Positions 10,151 to 23,000 of a stretch of 64,000 nucleotides of DNA are shown piece by piece. The notes beneath the pieces were generated by a model. That model made no database searches, was not told the origin of the DNA, and saw only the letters and a program-made list of their open reading frames with translations. Made by a program: the position numbers and the translations under genes. Positions within the stretch are counted from its first letter, which is position 1. Every line of letters starts with the position of its first letter. This stretch comes from Chloromonas sp. AAM2 (taxonomy: Eukaryota > Chlorophyta > Chlorophyceae > Chlamydomonadales > Chlamydomonadaceae), in contig QAXH01006237.1 in NCBI GenBank assembly GCA_004335635.1, forward strand, positions 1 to 64,000, written 5' to 3'.

Positions 10151-12765
10151 ATGGGTGCTTACCTGTCGACGCCGATCACGGACAAAGAGACCTTTGAGGG
10201 CGATGGCAGCACGGTCAAGTTCGGAGGCAGCTCCATGCAGGGTTGGCGTCGCACGATGGAGGATGCACACCTAGCTGAGCCCACGGTCGCTGGCGATCCT
10301 TCTACTTCCTTGTTTGGCGTCTTTGATGGGCATGGGGGCAGCGAGGTTGCAAAATTCTGCCAGCGCTACATGGTTGAAGAGTTCACTCGACTGAAAGAGG
10401 ACGGTGTGGAGGACGCGCTCACGAAGGTCTTTCATCGTATGGACGACATGCTTCGTGATACAAGGTTCGCAAACTTGGTGCTGGGCAGGGCATGGCCTGA
10501 AAACCTAGTTCCTTCAGCTCAGCTCAGCACAGCGCAACAGGGGGCGATGCAGGAACGTTTGTGATGGCCTTATTGCCATTCTGCTTTTGCCATTCTGCGC
10601 TTGCAGCAGATACCAGGACGAACTGGAGCAGTTGAAGACCAAGGAAACTACGAAAGAGGACGAGGACGATGAGCGGGGCAACGGCACCATGGATGCGTTA
10701 GACTTGTTGAAGCGCGTGTTCCAGCTCAAGCGCTTTATGGGCGGCGAGCACAGCAATGGGGAAAGCCCTGCCAGTGGGCCGGGTGGCGCCTTCAAAATGG
10801 ACGAGGCCAGTGACCCAGACGAAGCCCTGGTGCAGGCTGGCTGCACGGCAGTGGTGGCTGTCAAGCGTAATAACGAGCTTTACGTCGCCAACGCGGGCGA
10901 CTCGCGAGGGGTGCTTTGCCGAGCGGGCAAAGCGATAGCCCTATCTGAAGATCATAAACCAGCTCAAGAGGGCGAACGTTCCCGGATCATTGCAGCTGGC
11001 GGCTTTCTCAGTGAGATTGGTGGCGTGTGCAGGTGCGTTGCTGGATTCATCATAGGCAGCTGTAGGCAGCAGCATGATCTACTCGAGTAGGGTTTCGACG
11101 CATTGAGTAGTATCCTGTAGCAGAAGCATGATGCTGATGGTGCTTGCACTGGAGCTTTTGCAAGGCAGATGTATGGCTGGCAACTGAAGCTGTATGCATG
11201 TGCATGGTGATCCATGGCGTAGGTTTTGCAAGCAGGGTTTGTGCAGGTCGTCATTGCGAGTGTGTCTGCTGGCTTCTGTCGGGTAGTTGAGGAGAGCTTG
11301 CCTGCCAGCTTGCCGGCGACGGATGTGACTAGGCTTGTTTTGCGATGCTTCATAGCTGGCCTGGCTGTCACTTGAGGACGGAATCAGACCTTGCCACTTG
11401 TTATGTTTGCACGAGTTCTTGTTCACGCATCGTGCAGGGTGAATGGCAATCTCAACTTGTCTCGTGCAATCGGCGATCTCAAGTACAAGGGCAACACTGA
11501 GTTGCCAGCTAAAGACCAGATCATCACCGCCCAGCCAGACATCATGCACATCACTCTTACCCTGGAGGACCGCTTCTTCGTGCTAGCATGCGACGGCGTG
11601 TGGGATGTCATGACCAACCAGGTGGGCAAGGCACAAGCGAGCAAGCAGTGTGTGCCGCCTTGTGGGGCTGTTACAAGTTGTGCACCTCCACACGATCATC
11701 AAACAATTCTCTGGTCATCTCATCCTGGTGCCTGGTCGTGTTCGATGAGTTTGTTGTCAAAATAGACTCGCAACTTTATACACAATTCAAAGCAGAGCTA
11801 TACAATCATCCACTCGGTGTCTGGCCCCCAAGTTCTTAAGCCAGCACGCATCGACATGGCTGTGAACAGTTGTTAGGGCAGTTGAAAGGCCGAGTACAAG
11901 GTTGCTGTCTTGGCAGCAGTTTGCTTGCCCTTGACAATTGAAAGCATACACGGTATGAGCTACAAACCGTCAGTGGCATGCTTCCTTCTTTGCGATATCA
12001 GTGATCAGCGCAGCAGCTCAGCCACAGCAGCACCCAGAGCAGCCCGGACATATGCAGTAGCTCGAGCAGTCAGCAGCCCAGCCAGTTCTGTGGCTATGCC
12101 AGGTCTTCGTCGGCGCAACACCACTTGCTGGGCAGGCAGGACACGACCAGCTGATTGCCCATTACCCGTGTTGGATTGCCAGCTTTGCACTGATAGCATT
12201 GTATGTGCTCTCACATTGCCCAATCGAGGGCCGGCTACTGCTCCAGTGACGCATTTTGTTGGAGGCCCTCTGGAATGTGTTTGTCTTGATTGCCAGTGCC
12301 GAACCAAGTAATCTCAGACATACTTGCCTTGGGCTGCTGGGCGTTTTTGACATGTTCTGCGCCATCTGGCTGTCTGCCTGGCTTCATGGTGCCATGTCAC
12401 ATGCATGCCTCAGTTCATCAGTCAACTTGCCGGGTCACATAGCGTACTGCACATGCAGTTCTGTAGATGCACAGTGCTGATCTTGAACACAAGGATGCTG
12501 TTCAAAGAACCAGGGTCACCATGCATGTCATGCTCATGCTGCCATGCAGGACGTGGTTGACTTCATCAGCGCCCGTCTTGACCAGGGGATGAGTCCCAGC
12601 GAGGCTTCCAGCGCCTTGCTTGACGCATGCCTGGCCAACGACCCTAAGGAGGCAAGGGGCGTGGGCTGTGACAACATGACAGGGCTTGTGGTGCTGCTGA
12701 AGCACGACAGCAACACACCGGCACCTGCAGCAGCAAGCGGGCAGCCGGCAGCCAGCGCACAATGA
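10151..12765 (+). CDS. PP2C-family Ser/Thr protein phosphatase (PPM)
   Basis: Removes phosphate from phospho-Ser/Thr using two Mn/Mg ions. Exons 10151-10464, 10610-11032, 11438-11621 and 12550-12765 keep phase (1137 bases, 378 residues). The N-terminus MGAYLSTP has Gly2 and Ser6, as in N-myristoylation signals, so membrane attachment is likely. PP2C motifs appear in order: [21 protein letters not shown], then an acidic low-complexity insert ([15 protein letters not shown]), [48 protein letters not shown] and, near the end, [10 protein letters not shown]. The metal-binding Asp residues of DGHGG, DGVWD and DNMT are all present. The acidic insert between the first two conserved blocks lengthens the protein. 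The C-terminus is an Ala/Pro tail. Exon 2 could instead start three bases earlier (adjacent cag), adding one residue. Substrate unknown. Confidence 0.93.
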
Positions 12766-13942
12766 GCAGCAGGCATGGGTTTTCGTTTGGCTTACTCGTT
12801 TGGCACAGCTGTGTGGTGCAGCCCAATGGACGGCTGCGTAGACAGGCACGAACAGGACAGGCAGCTGCATGTCAGCTGCTGTGGGTTGGCATGCTGTGTA
12901 GTCAACCTGCGTATCCACTGTCAGGCCTGCTGCTTTGTTTCCTAATGGCGGACAACTTTCATGGCACACACGCGTTCTGTGTCTGCACTCGTATCGTTCT
13001 TGGTCATGAAACTCTGCTGGTCCAGTGATTTGCGATGGCTGCAACATGCTTACCTGGCAAAACGTTTGGGCCGTTTTATAGGGTTCTCAAGCCCCTGCTT
13101 ATGGTCTGCTAGTATCCGGCTAGGCTGGAACGCATCAAGGACAGGTTGACTGGTGTGTTTTACTGCACAGCGGATGGTATCAGCAGGAGAAGTATGTGTG
13201 TTGCTGGCTGTGTGCCTTGAACCTCTGACATGTCACTATGCGTGGTTGTGTGAAGCATGGGCGCAAGTGCAGTGCCACCATGGGCTGCATGGCTATCGCT
13301 GCGAGTGGGTGGCAGACCGCCTGACCCAGCAAGGCCAGCAGTTGTGACAAGCAAGATGCCATGGTGGAGTGCAGCAAGGCGCACATGCAAACGACATGGC
13401 CTAGTGTGGCTTTTGACAGCAGTGACTTTGGTCGTGATGGTTTGGGTTTTGCGACTACTTTAAATGTGGCTGTGTTCATCACGCGCCTCGCGCGTGCCAC
13501 CGCACGCCGCCAGTTCAATGTTAGCTCGTGTTCGTATGTGATGTTTGTGCGGTTGTGGCTCTGTAGCCTTGCTGAGAAATGTGGGATTGGTTGCACGATT
13601 AGAGTGTGCGAGGGTGGTGCAAAACTTGATGTTTAGGTGCAGTGAATGGCGTTGAACGGACGCGACAAGCAGATCACTCTGCGCCTGGTCTGCATCACAA
13701 CCTTGTAGGACGCTTGAGGTTGTAGAAGCGCAAGCCCCGCCTCCTGCTTGTGGGTAGTGTTTGGAGGCCTCCATTTGTGCACTGATTGTGTCGTGAAATT
13801 CACCAGATTGAGTGCTTGAACCTGCACGCTGCGGACTTGTTCAATTTTCTTGCCGTTAAAGTGTTGGAACAGACAGTGCTTTCTGATTTACAGACGCCGA
13901 ATCCTCTTGCCAGGCACAGCCCATGACGTTGCAGCTTCACAA

Positions 13943-14155
13943 GAGAGGAGGGATTCCAACCTGACCAACCTGCATGTGAAGGGGATTGCGACACACCTGG
14001 ATAGTAATGGTGATGGTCACCCCTCGAAGTGCTATCCTGACCGCAGATTTTGCTAGACCCAAAAAAGGGCCTGAAAATGTTCATCTAGTTCAATGTTCTC
14101 ATGTCAAATGCCATGTTCCATATCAAACATCAGAATTTCACAACCGAGAATTTCA
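13943..14155 (+). repeat. Dispersed repeat family B, copy 1
   Basis: About 210 bases, related to 39262-39460 and 40892-41060. Shared blocks include acacacctggatagtaatgg, ggtcacccctcgaagt, gctatcctgaccgc and caaacatcagaatttcacaa. This copy and the 39.3 kb copy are longest, and the 40.9 kb copy lacks the right end. No ORF is conserved among the copies. Confidence 0.85.
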
Positions 14156-14329
14156 CAGGCCATCTCCACTCGCCATAAGCCACTCGTGCCCCTTGTGCCT
14201 GTGGTGAGAGCAGCAGTTAAGCACCAACACTCAATGATGGCCAATCAGAGCTGGCTCATGAGGTGGCATATATACGCGCTAGTTGGTGCATCGAACTCTG
14301 TAATTCACATACAACACAACCAGCACACA

Positions 14330-14517
14330 CAGAAAAAAGATGTTTGCCAGGTCTGGGACAATTCTGTGCGACTCCCAGTTCTGATGTGTGTGTTTTGAAA
14401 TAGTAAACTGAGAGTGTGTGTGTGTGGTAATTGCTTTGTCTTTTGATACTGTGTGTGTATGAGAGAATTGTTCCAGGAATTGTCCCAGAACTGGCAAACA
14501 TCTTTTTTGCAGACAAA
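14330..14517. mobile_element. MITE-like element with about 33-base inverted arms
   Basis: The left arm (14330-14363) reads agaaaaaagatgtttgccag then gtctgggacaatt. The right arm (14479-14517) is its reverse complement with one or two differences. The roughly 115-base interior is TG-rich and non-coding. Single arms of the same sequence occur at 4549, 14764, 26931, 30086 and 38046. No target-site duplication is obvious. Confidence 0.6.
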
Positions 14518-14763
14518 CAAGAACAGCGCAGCCTGTTAATGCCTCGAACCGACGAGATGTGCGTGCACACAATCACCAGAGTGTGCTAGGATGGCCGGTG
14601 ACATTTATTGAACCAACACCCCTGTGCAGTGCTCCTCTGCTGCAGCATTGCTGGCTGCCAGTGTCTTGCTTGCAGCATGTCACTGGCCTTGGCCTTGATG
14701 GCCACTTGGGTTGTTGATGACTGGTTTGTCGGCCTATCTTGCAATACACAGACCATTTCTGAA

Positions 14764-14785
14764 AAAAGAAGTTTGCCAGTCCTTT
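14764..14785 (+). repeat. Diverged single copy of the dispersed motif
   Basis: aaaaaagaagtttgccagtc, followed by a T-run instead of the usual ctgggaca. Confidence 0.5.
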
Positions 14786-17000
14786 TTTTTCTTGGCTGGG
14801 CAGTTCAAGGACAGCACAGGCAGCACACTAAGCGGTCACAAGATTGACCGCAGTGCACTGTGACTGCACGCATCACCTTGCTCTTGAGCTTCAGTCAACC
14901 TTGCGCTTCATTTTGCTTTTGTTACAAAGTTGCAAGTCAAGCACACGCACAATAGTGAACATAGCAGCAAAGTAAAGTAGCAAGTTTTACAACCGCCCAA
15001 GCCAAGTACAAATCTGTCTAGAAGTGTGTATAACAGATGACAAGGAAACGCAACTGGAGAAAGTGCAGTTGTAATGAGTCGGTGGATACCTGTGCTGATC
15101 GCCCAGGCGCCACACCCAAACAACAAGCAAATGAATACAAACTCGTCACATGGAGTTTTTATGACGATGATATGACGCCATGCGATGGAATACACAACAG
15201 CGCGGTTGCAAGGCAGCGCGCGTTGAATCGCTCATAACTAGTTGACACGAGCAAAGAGGCACGCCTGCCTGATGATTTTTTTGGTACAACATCAGGTGGT
15301 GCCACTAAGTAAGGGGCAACGAACAACTGAACAACAAATGCCCTACAACCTGGCGGGCCTTCGCATGACATGTCCGGTTTGTTGTCCTGCCCATGTGGCA
15401 TGACGGCTGTCATGGCTGTGCATGGGTGCTCCAATATTTGGGTGGTGGATCACCATAGGCCCATGTGTTGGATGCCATACGCAAAGGCAGGGGTTGTTCC
15501 CCACTACAAATGTGCCTTAGCCAGGGCAGGATGTCATCAAACAGTTGAAGTCAAGAACACAATGTCAATGTCAAGGGATTTGCCAGCAAGTAAAAGCCAT
15601 GTTATTGCTCAACATAGCAGCGTAATGGCACCAAACAGGAACAACATGGTCTTCGTCATCACCCAGCACTTGGCTCAACGCTGTTCTGGACCAGAGTAGA
15701 ATAAGCATGACAACATTGGGGCCATGCATCAGCTGAGGCTAAGCGCAAGGTCAAAGAATGTGAGTAAGAATGAGAGCTGCTCCACTGCGTTCAAGGCGCG
15801 ATATAATTCCAACCCCAAATCCCTTCTCACACCCACGTGCTAGTGCTGTCACTCCTCTCAGCATCACAAACGTCACACGACCCATGTCACACATGATGAC
15901 AGGGCCACACATGTCATGCATGACCTGCCTACATAGAAAAGCCTGTTGCAACGCCTCTCGTTGCATCACATGAGTGTCCCACGCACGCAAATTGGAGCTG
16001 CATCAAGAAACGAGCCACATGTGCGTGCGACGGATCACTAAACACCCATCATCCGTTTCTCCTGACACCCGGCCTACCAACTCGAAACTACTAGCTGTCA
16101 AGCCGGCCACCAGCTGTGCCGGCAGTCTTCCCTGCCCGAGTCACCCAGTGCAAGGGAGTCCCAAGCCGTTCAAACACAAGTGCATGTGATTGTGATCCAC
16201 CCAGACAGTGATGGTGGTCACATGACAAAGAGGCGGCAAGACAATCAACCGGATCAGATCTTATTTAATTCCTTACCTCTTTCCTAGAGTACAAAACAGT
16301 AGAACAAACGACACTTCATGGTCATGATGCACATTCAGATGAAAATACGGTAACGTGTAAAAGTAGTGAGGTTCAGGTTGTTAGTCTTCCGTGCCTTCTG
16401 AGCGCTATAGACCCTGTCCGATAGAACTTCTCAAGATGGGGTGTGAGAAAGATTTCATGCAACGTGCACAGCACAGTACTAGGAAGGAGTCTTCCATGTC
16501 GGAAGGTGCATCCGGTTGCACGTGTCACTTTCCGCTGGATTCTCCATCCGTCCAACCACGCAGCTTAAGGATAGCAGCAAAGCTTGTCCCTTTGCCCGCC
16601 TCCTGAGCCATCCCAAACAAACACATCAGCCCACATGGTGGGGTAAGGTTTGGTTAGTTGGCGTCAAGTAGGTCAGCTGCCAGTATCTCTGCAGCATCGA
16701 TGGAACCGAGTGCTGAAGAAGAGCCAGATCCAGCTCCCTTCTGTCGCCGCACCTAGTAGCTCTATGAGAAGGAGGCCATGCAGAGCGGGACTGTCCAGTG
16801 GCCCTTGTAACCAACATCTGCCTGCACCTGGCTGGTCCACCTAACAAACCTACTATTGATTGTAGCAGGCTCACGAACTGCTTCCAACATTCACTGTCGG
16901 GCACTTCTGCTCATCATGGCGCATCATGTGCGGCTGCACTGTGAGATCCTGAAGTGTGGGGTCTGCAGACGTGTCCGTTGCACCTCCGAAACCCTCACTA

Positions 17001-20000
17001 TCACTGGTCCTCCACCGCTCCGCTCGATAAGACCCTTTCCATGGACTGAGCACTGCGCTTGAAGCCGCCAGTGCCGCTGGTCTTGACCACGATATTGCCC
17101 AGGAAGCCGCTTGCATGGCCCTCCACAACTGTGATCTTCTCAACCACATCCTCAACCGTCACCTCCCCAGTGATGGGGTCCAGGTCTAAGCACAGCAGGC
17201 TGCCTGTGGGAATTTTCCGGTGAAGGAGGGCATCAGACAGTGGATCGTCAACGTACCTGCAAATCGCAAGACATAATCGTCAATGCAACCGGTGGTCCCG
17301 CCATGACTGGATTTGGCTCAAAAAGCGGCCACACTTGGTGGCACGACGGGCATCAAAGCAAGTCAAACGAGTCTTGAAACGCTGGTGAGAGGATCGATGT
17401 GGGACGAGTGGGCTAGCAGCCGAGAATGTGCAACAGGTGCAAGCGACTGCCCAGTGACATGTCTGTGAATTGCCGATGCGACCTTGCAGAAGCACCAAGC
17501 GAGGAACGTGCTTGTGGCTTGGAAGAGCGTGCACGGTACTGTTTGTATCCAGTAGACTCACTTGATAATTGTTTGCCTGAGCGGCCTGACCCCATACTCG
17601 TCGCTGTATCCCTCCGAGATGATGGTGTCCATCAGCCGCTCCGAGAGCTCCATGTCGTAGCCCTTGGCGGACACGCGGCTCCGGGTCTCCAACATCATCA
17701 GCGAGGCGATGCGTGCCACGTTCGGCCGGGACAGCCTGTGGAACACAACCTGCTCGTCAAACCTGCACAGGAACATGTACACGTTAAAGGCTTGAGTGAC
17801 AAACTGACACGAACTGCGGGCAGGCCACGTCCAAGGATTACACTGTTCAAACTGGACAGATCTGCACATCCACGTGCCTTCTCCTTGCAATCGTGTTTTG
17901 TTCCTTGCAACGACGATGTACCTGTTGAGCAGTTCTGGCTTGAAGTGTGACTTGACCTCGTCCAGGACGAGCGAGCGGAGGCGCGAGCGGCTGGCGCGTG
18001 TGGCCTCCTCCGACCCCGCCCGGCTCATGAAGGCGCCCCGGTTCAGACCACTGCCGGAGGAAGCGATGGTGCGAGAGCCGATGTTTGAGGTCAGGATGAC
18101 CAGCACGTTCTTAAACGACACTGTGCGGCCCTGCAAGCAACAGGGCGAGCCCAAGGCAGTGAGTGGCATCTTTGCGTGCCTTATTGACTTGGCCCTGCTT
18201 GCATTGTCACACCGCCGGTCTCGCACGCTCAAACAAGCAGGCAACAATCAGGCCATGCATGCAACAAGGCAACACGCAAGGCCGTAAGAGGCGTAACCGC
18301 GTGCTTTGTAAACCCCCCGGGTAGGTAGCCACCTGGTAGCCCAGTGCTACCCATCCAATCAAGCATGCAGAACAAGCACTCCAGAAACAGCCATGCCGCT
18401 GATGCTCAACTCTGTGCTCAGCATCTGACCACCTTGATCGAGCCTTTCACGAGCCTTTTCCTGATATTCTGCTCAAACGGAGCAGAGACGCAAGGGCCCA
18501 TGGGTAACATGAGAAGCAGGCGAGTGTGCCACGCTCACCGCATGACAAGCTGCCGCATTGACGCATGCATCAAACCACTTCCATACCTGCGAGTCCGTGA
18601 GCCGTCCATCCTCCAGTATCTGCAGCAGGATGGCAAACACATCAGGGTGCGCCTTCTCCACCTCGTCAAACAGCACGATGGAGCACGGTCGCCGGCGGAC
18701 CGCCTCCGTGAGCTTGCCGCCGTCACCGAAACCGATGTAGCCTGGACGCACACGCACGATGCGACTGATTCGATCATGCTGTAAAACCAGCAGTCCCTGC
18801 ATGCACACCCTGTTTGATTTGAGGCCAGATTGTTCCATCCTGTTGCGAGACACGCGCACACACTCTCTCTCACGCACACACTCTCTCTCTCACGCACACA
18901 CTCTCTCTCTCACGCACACACTCTCTCTCTCACACACACCCACACACACCTGGCGGTGCCCCGATCATCTTGCTGACGCTGTGCCTCTCCATGTACTCGC
19001 TCATGTCCAGGCGGATCATGGCGTCCCTACTGCCGTAGTACTGCTCAGCCAGCACCTTGGCCAGCTCGGTCTTGCCGACACCTGGAGACCACACACACAC
19101 ATTCACCAGTGATGATATTGGGACGCATGCCTTCCCGCTCCCCTCTGCCCTGTCTCCCTCGTATGTGGCAATCTCAGACCTCCTGCATACCCACAGTCAT
19201 ACCCACAGTCACACCCACAGTCATACCCACAGTCACACCCGCAGTCACACCCACAGTCACACCCACAGTCACACGCAACCTAGTTTTGTTGCCCCACCAA
19301 GCAATTCCTTCCTTCATCCTTTCCTTCTCTCCCCACCCCCTCACCTGTAGGCCCGACCAGCAGGAGTGACGCCGTGGGTCGGTTGGGGTCCTTGAGGCCG
19401 CAGCGGGCCCTCACCAGGGCCGTGGCCACCGCGTCAACCGCGTCCTCCTGACCGATGAGGCGCTCCTTCAGCGCAGAGGACTGAACAACGGACAAAACAA
19501 GCGCACAAAAGAATAATTGATTCTGGCGCCGTGCTCACATGAGGGACCAATAAGCCGCCCCTTCAAAGTAGAGGACTGAGGAACGGACAAGACAAATGCA
19601 TGGGAACGAGTCAAGTCTGGGACTTGGTGCTGGAACGACCAAGGACTGGGTGCAGTGCTGCTGGGAACTGCCGCCCATCATCGTTTGTGATTGAGATTTG
19701 TTACAGCATTGTGGTTGACACCATGCCTGCGATTAAGGCAGCATTCCTTTAAGTGACTGTGTACAGTTGAATGCGGTGCACACATCAACCGACACCGACT
19801 TATGAAGTAGGGAATTGTTCAAGCTGACTTTGCGGTTCTTGCTCTGGGTGCAGCTGTGACCGTTAGGTTACCTATTTTCCTTCGCCCCTTGCCCCTGCTG
19901 AGTAGTCCTCCCAACACAAACACAAACACCAACACATCAAGCCCTGCACATATGTAACCAATGGACTAGCAGCGGAGAACAGGGACCAGCACTGACCACA

Positions 20001-23000
20001 CTGTGGTCACTACAGGCACAGGCGCCTGAGCTGGGAGCATGGGCTGCTCCATGCCTGTGTCCCTGAATCAAAAGCTGGTTCAGGTTACACTTGATATTCG
20101 TATCAAGCAGTGACTGCCCACCCACCAGCATCATCAGCTTGTCCTTCTCGTCCTGCGCCATGCGCTCCACAGGAATGCCCGTCCATGCGGCCACCACCGC
20201 CTCCACGTCCCCGCAGTCCACCACAGGCAGACTGCTGCCGGACTGGGCGGAGCCGGCCAGCTCAACCCTGAGAGAGGGGGGGGCAGGGCGCATGGCCTTG
20301 ACCGACTCAGAATGGCGCGTGGCATGTTAACGTTAACAAGGCATGGGGTTGACAGCCTGGAAAGAGATGAAGTGTAACAGTAGGCAAAGGACTTGAGATG
20401 ACCACTCCTGACAGGTGACCACTCCTGACAGGACAGAGAACACTTCTCCTTTTGATGTGAAGTACTGACGAAGTAATCCAGTGTCGCTGAACGGCAGGCA
20501 TTGTTCACCGCATTTGTTCACCGCATGTGTTTGCATAAGTATGACGCCGTATGTGTTGAATGAGTATGCCTGCTCTATGACATAATAAGGCTTAACAGCT
20601 CGCTCACTTGTAGTCCATTTCCCTCTTCTTGAGGATGACTGCCTCCTCGAACAGCATATCCTTCAGGGCCTCGTCCTTGGTGTCAAGAACCTGAATCAAG
20701 AGGCACAAGCACGACACTGGCAATCGGACTAGGATTGACCGAGTTCCTGATCACTTGGCATGACGTACAAAGTGGCACTGGACCCTTTCTGGTAGACAGC
20801 TCTCATGCTTATCATCACCGCCATCAACCCATCTGCAGTCAGCCCAGTCATTGCCCCTTTCCCTGTCGCCCCCTCCATGTCCCCCCCCTCCCTATCTCTC
20901 TCTCACCTGCAGGTATTCTCTGATCTTGGGGCTCTCGATCTTGTTGAGCACCTTGCGCGCCGCATAGGCCTGGATGCGCACCTGCACACGCCACACCCAA
21001 CACAACTGCATTGAAATAGTAGCAGAGCCATAGTTCGTTTTGTTGCCACTGCAAGGCCCTAGCTGTAACAGTTTTGGAAGCATACACCATTGCATCGGGA
21101 CAGCGGTTTTCAGGACAATCGCTTTGCTGCAGCTGCTGTGTTCTTGCCAAACTAAGGCATCAGGGCCCAGGCAAGAATGGCTGTGATGATTGCAAAAACA
21201 TAAGCAAAGGTAAGAGAAGCGAAAAGCGCCTGAGCGCATACAGACCACGGTCAGCTGGAAACCGTGGGATGATGAGGTCTCAATCTTTTCCCAACGCAGC
21301 CGGGCCCACACTCACCCTGCTCCCTGCCTCGTCCAGTAGGTCGATGGCCTTGTCCGGCAGGTGCCTGTCCGCTATGTACTTGTGGCTCAGGGCCACTGCA
21401 GCTGCCATGGCCTCCTCGCTGTAGACAACCCGATGATGTCGCTCGTACCGCTCCTTGAGACCCTGAGGACAAGAAAAACACATGGCAGCCAGTGGTGTCC
21501 TGCTTATTGTCGCCGACTCAGATATATAGCATCACATTCTCTTCCACTCTGCGCTTGCTTGCCAGTTGCCACAGTGGACCCCGCATATATTTGAGAAATG
21601 GCGTAGGCTGGCTGACTTTCTCATCATGGGTTTGGAACTCAAAGAACCTGAGCCACCTTTGGGATAGACCATGAAGAAGGCTCTCCCTCACTTGCTAGCG
21701 GGTACATCTGTCTGCCTCTCGCTGCAACTGCGCCTCTTGACTATGTAGGCACAGCACGAATAGGCACAGCAAAACTAGGCACAGCACCGCAACAAGCAAG
21801 CACTGCACCGGCCCTGTTCTCACACTCAGTACCCTCCTTCCCTCACACCTGGAGTATCTCCAGTGTCTGCTCCTCCGTTGGCTCGTCCACATACACGGGC
21901 TGGAAGCGCCGCTCCAGGGCGGCATCCCGCTCAATGTACTTGCGGTGCTCGTCTATCGTGGTGGCACCCATGACCTGTGGAACGACAGAAATGGCACAGA
22001 TACTCCAAATTCAGAGCTTGATTCGCATCAGCCTGATTGCCGTGCAGAGCTTGCCACCTAACAACGCAGAATTACTTATTACTGCTGATGTCACAGGCTG
22101 TTCACAGGCTCCAAACATCTTTGCAGCGAACGTAATGATCCGGATAGTCAGTGTTCACGTGGCAAGTGCCCTTTGCAGCAGACGTGACCTCGATGCTATG
22201 TGTCATTGACCATTGTCATGCTGACAGCAGAGCTGTTCCATCACCCTCCAGGTAAAGCTCACCACCACCCTCTGCAACACTCTTACCTGGAACTCCCCCC
22301 TTGCCAGCGCCGGCTTGATGAGGTTGGAGATGTCCAGGCCGCCGCCACCGCCGCCGCCTCGCCCCACGGACCCAGCACCCACGAGCATGTGAACCTCGTC
22401 AATCCTGCAACTCAATCCAGACAAGAGAATGAATTCAACACAATGGTATATGCAATCTAGACAGACAAGAGTCAACGCATTCAGGCAGACCAACACCGCT
22501 CGTTTGTAGGAGAGACAAGCTGATCTGTAGCAGATCTGCTGCGCAATGGGAGAGCAGGTGCTTGCTACTGGTGTGCCGTCATCGCAGTGCTGCAAGGCTG
22601 AGAGGTAGGTGTGTCTGAGTACTGCCCGCTGCATTCACCAGGTCCGGTCACAGGACCTAACAACGCTACATGCCTGCGTTTCTATGCCATTACAGATCAG
22701 TGAATCTCTCACTCATGCTTTGTTTAGGATGGTGATGTGGGCTGCTGCTGAGCGCCTAGCTGGTTGGTCTTGCACTAATGTGGGTTTAACCATGACAAAC
22801 TATGTAATGATGATGATGAGATAGTCTAGGTTCTCAGCGGCTGCCTACATCATTTTTTCTAAGCAAAGCATGAGCGAGATGCCCCCAGAAACATCAGCAT
22901 GCGTTTGCGCTGATGATGCTGATGATGCTGATGATGAATCTCTCACTCACATGAGCACGACGTTGCCTGCATCCCTGAGCTCCTGGATCAGCTTGGTCAC

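Larger units (their letters stand above)
12766..17000. other. Intergenic region with mobile-element remnants, no supported gene
   Basis: Holds 3-prime flanks of the PP2C and ClpD genes (which converge), repeat family B (13943-14155), a MITE-like element (14330-14517) and a lone motif copy (14764-14785). ORFs here are short, cysteine-rich and unlike any family I know. The 66-codon ATG frame 15037-15237 is the least implausible but has no support. Confidence 0.5.

Noticed and set aside
15037..15237. 66-codon ATG frame (basic, two cysteines near the start)
   Set aside because: No homologous family recognised, no splice partners, and comparable frames occur by chance here.
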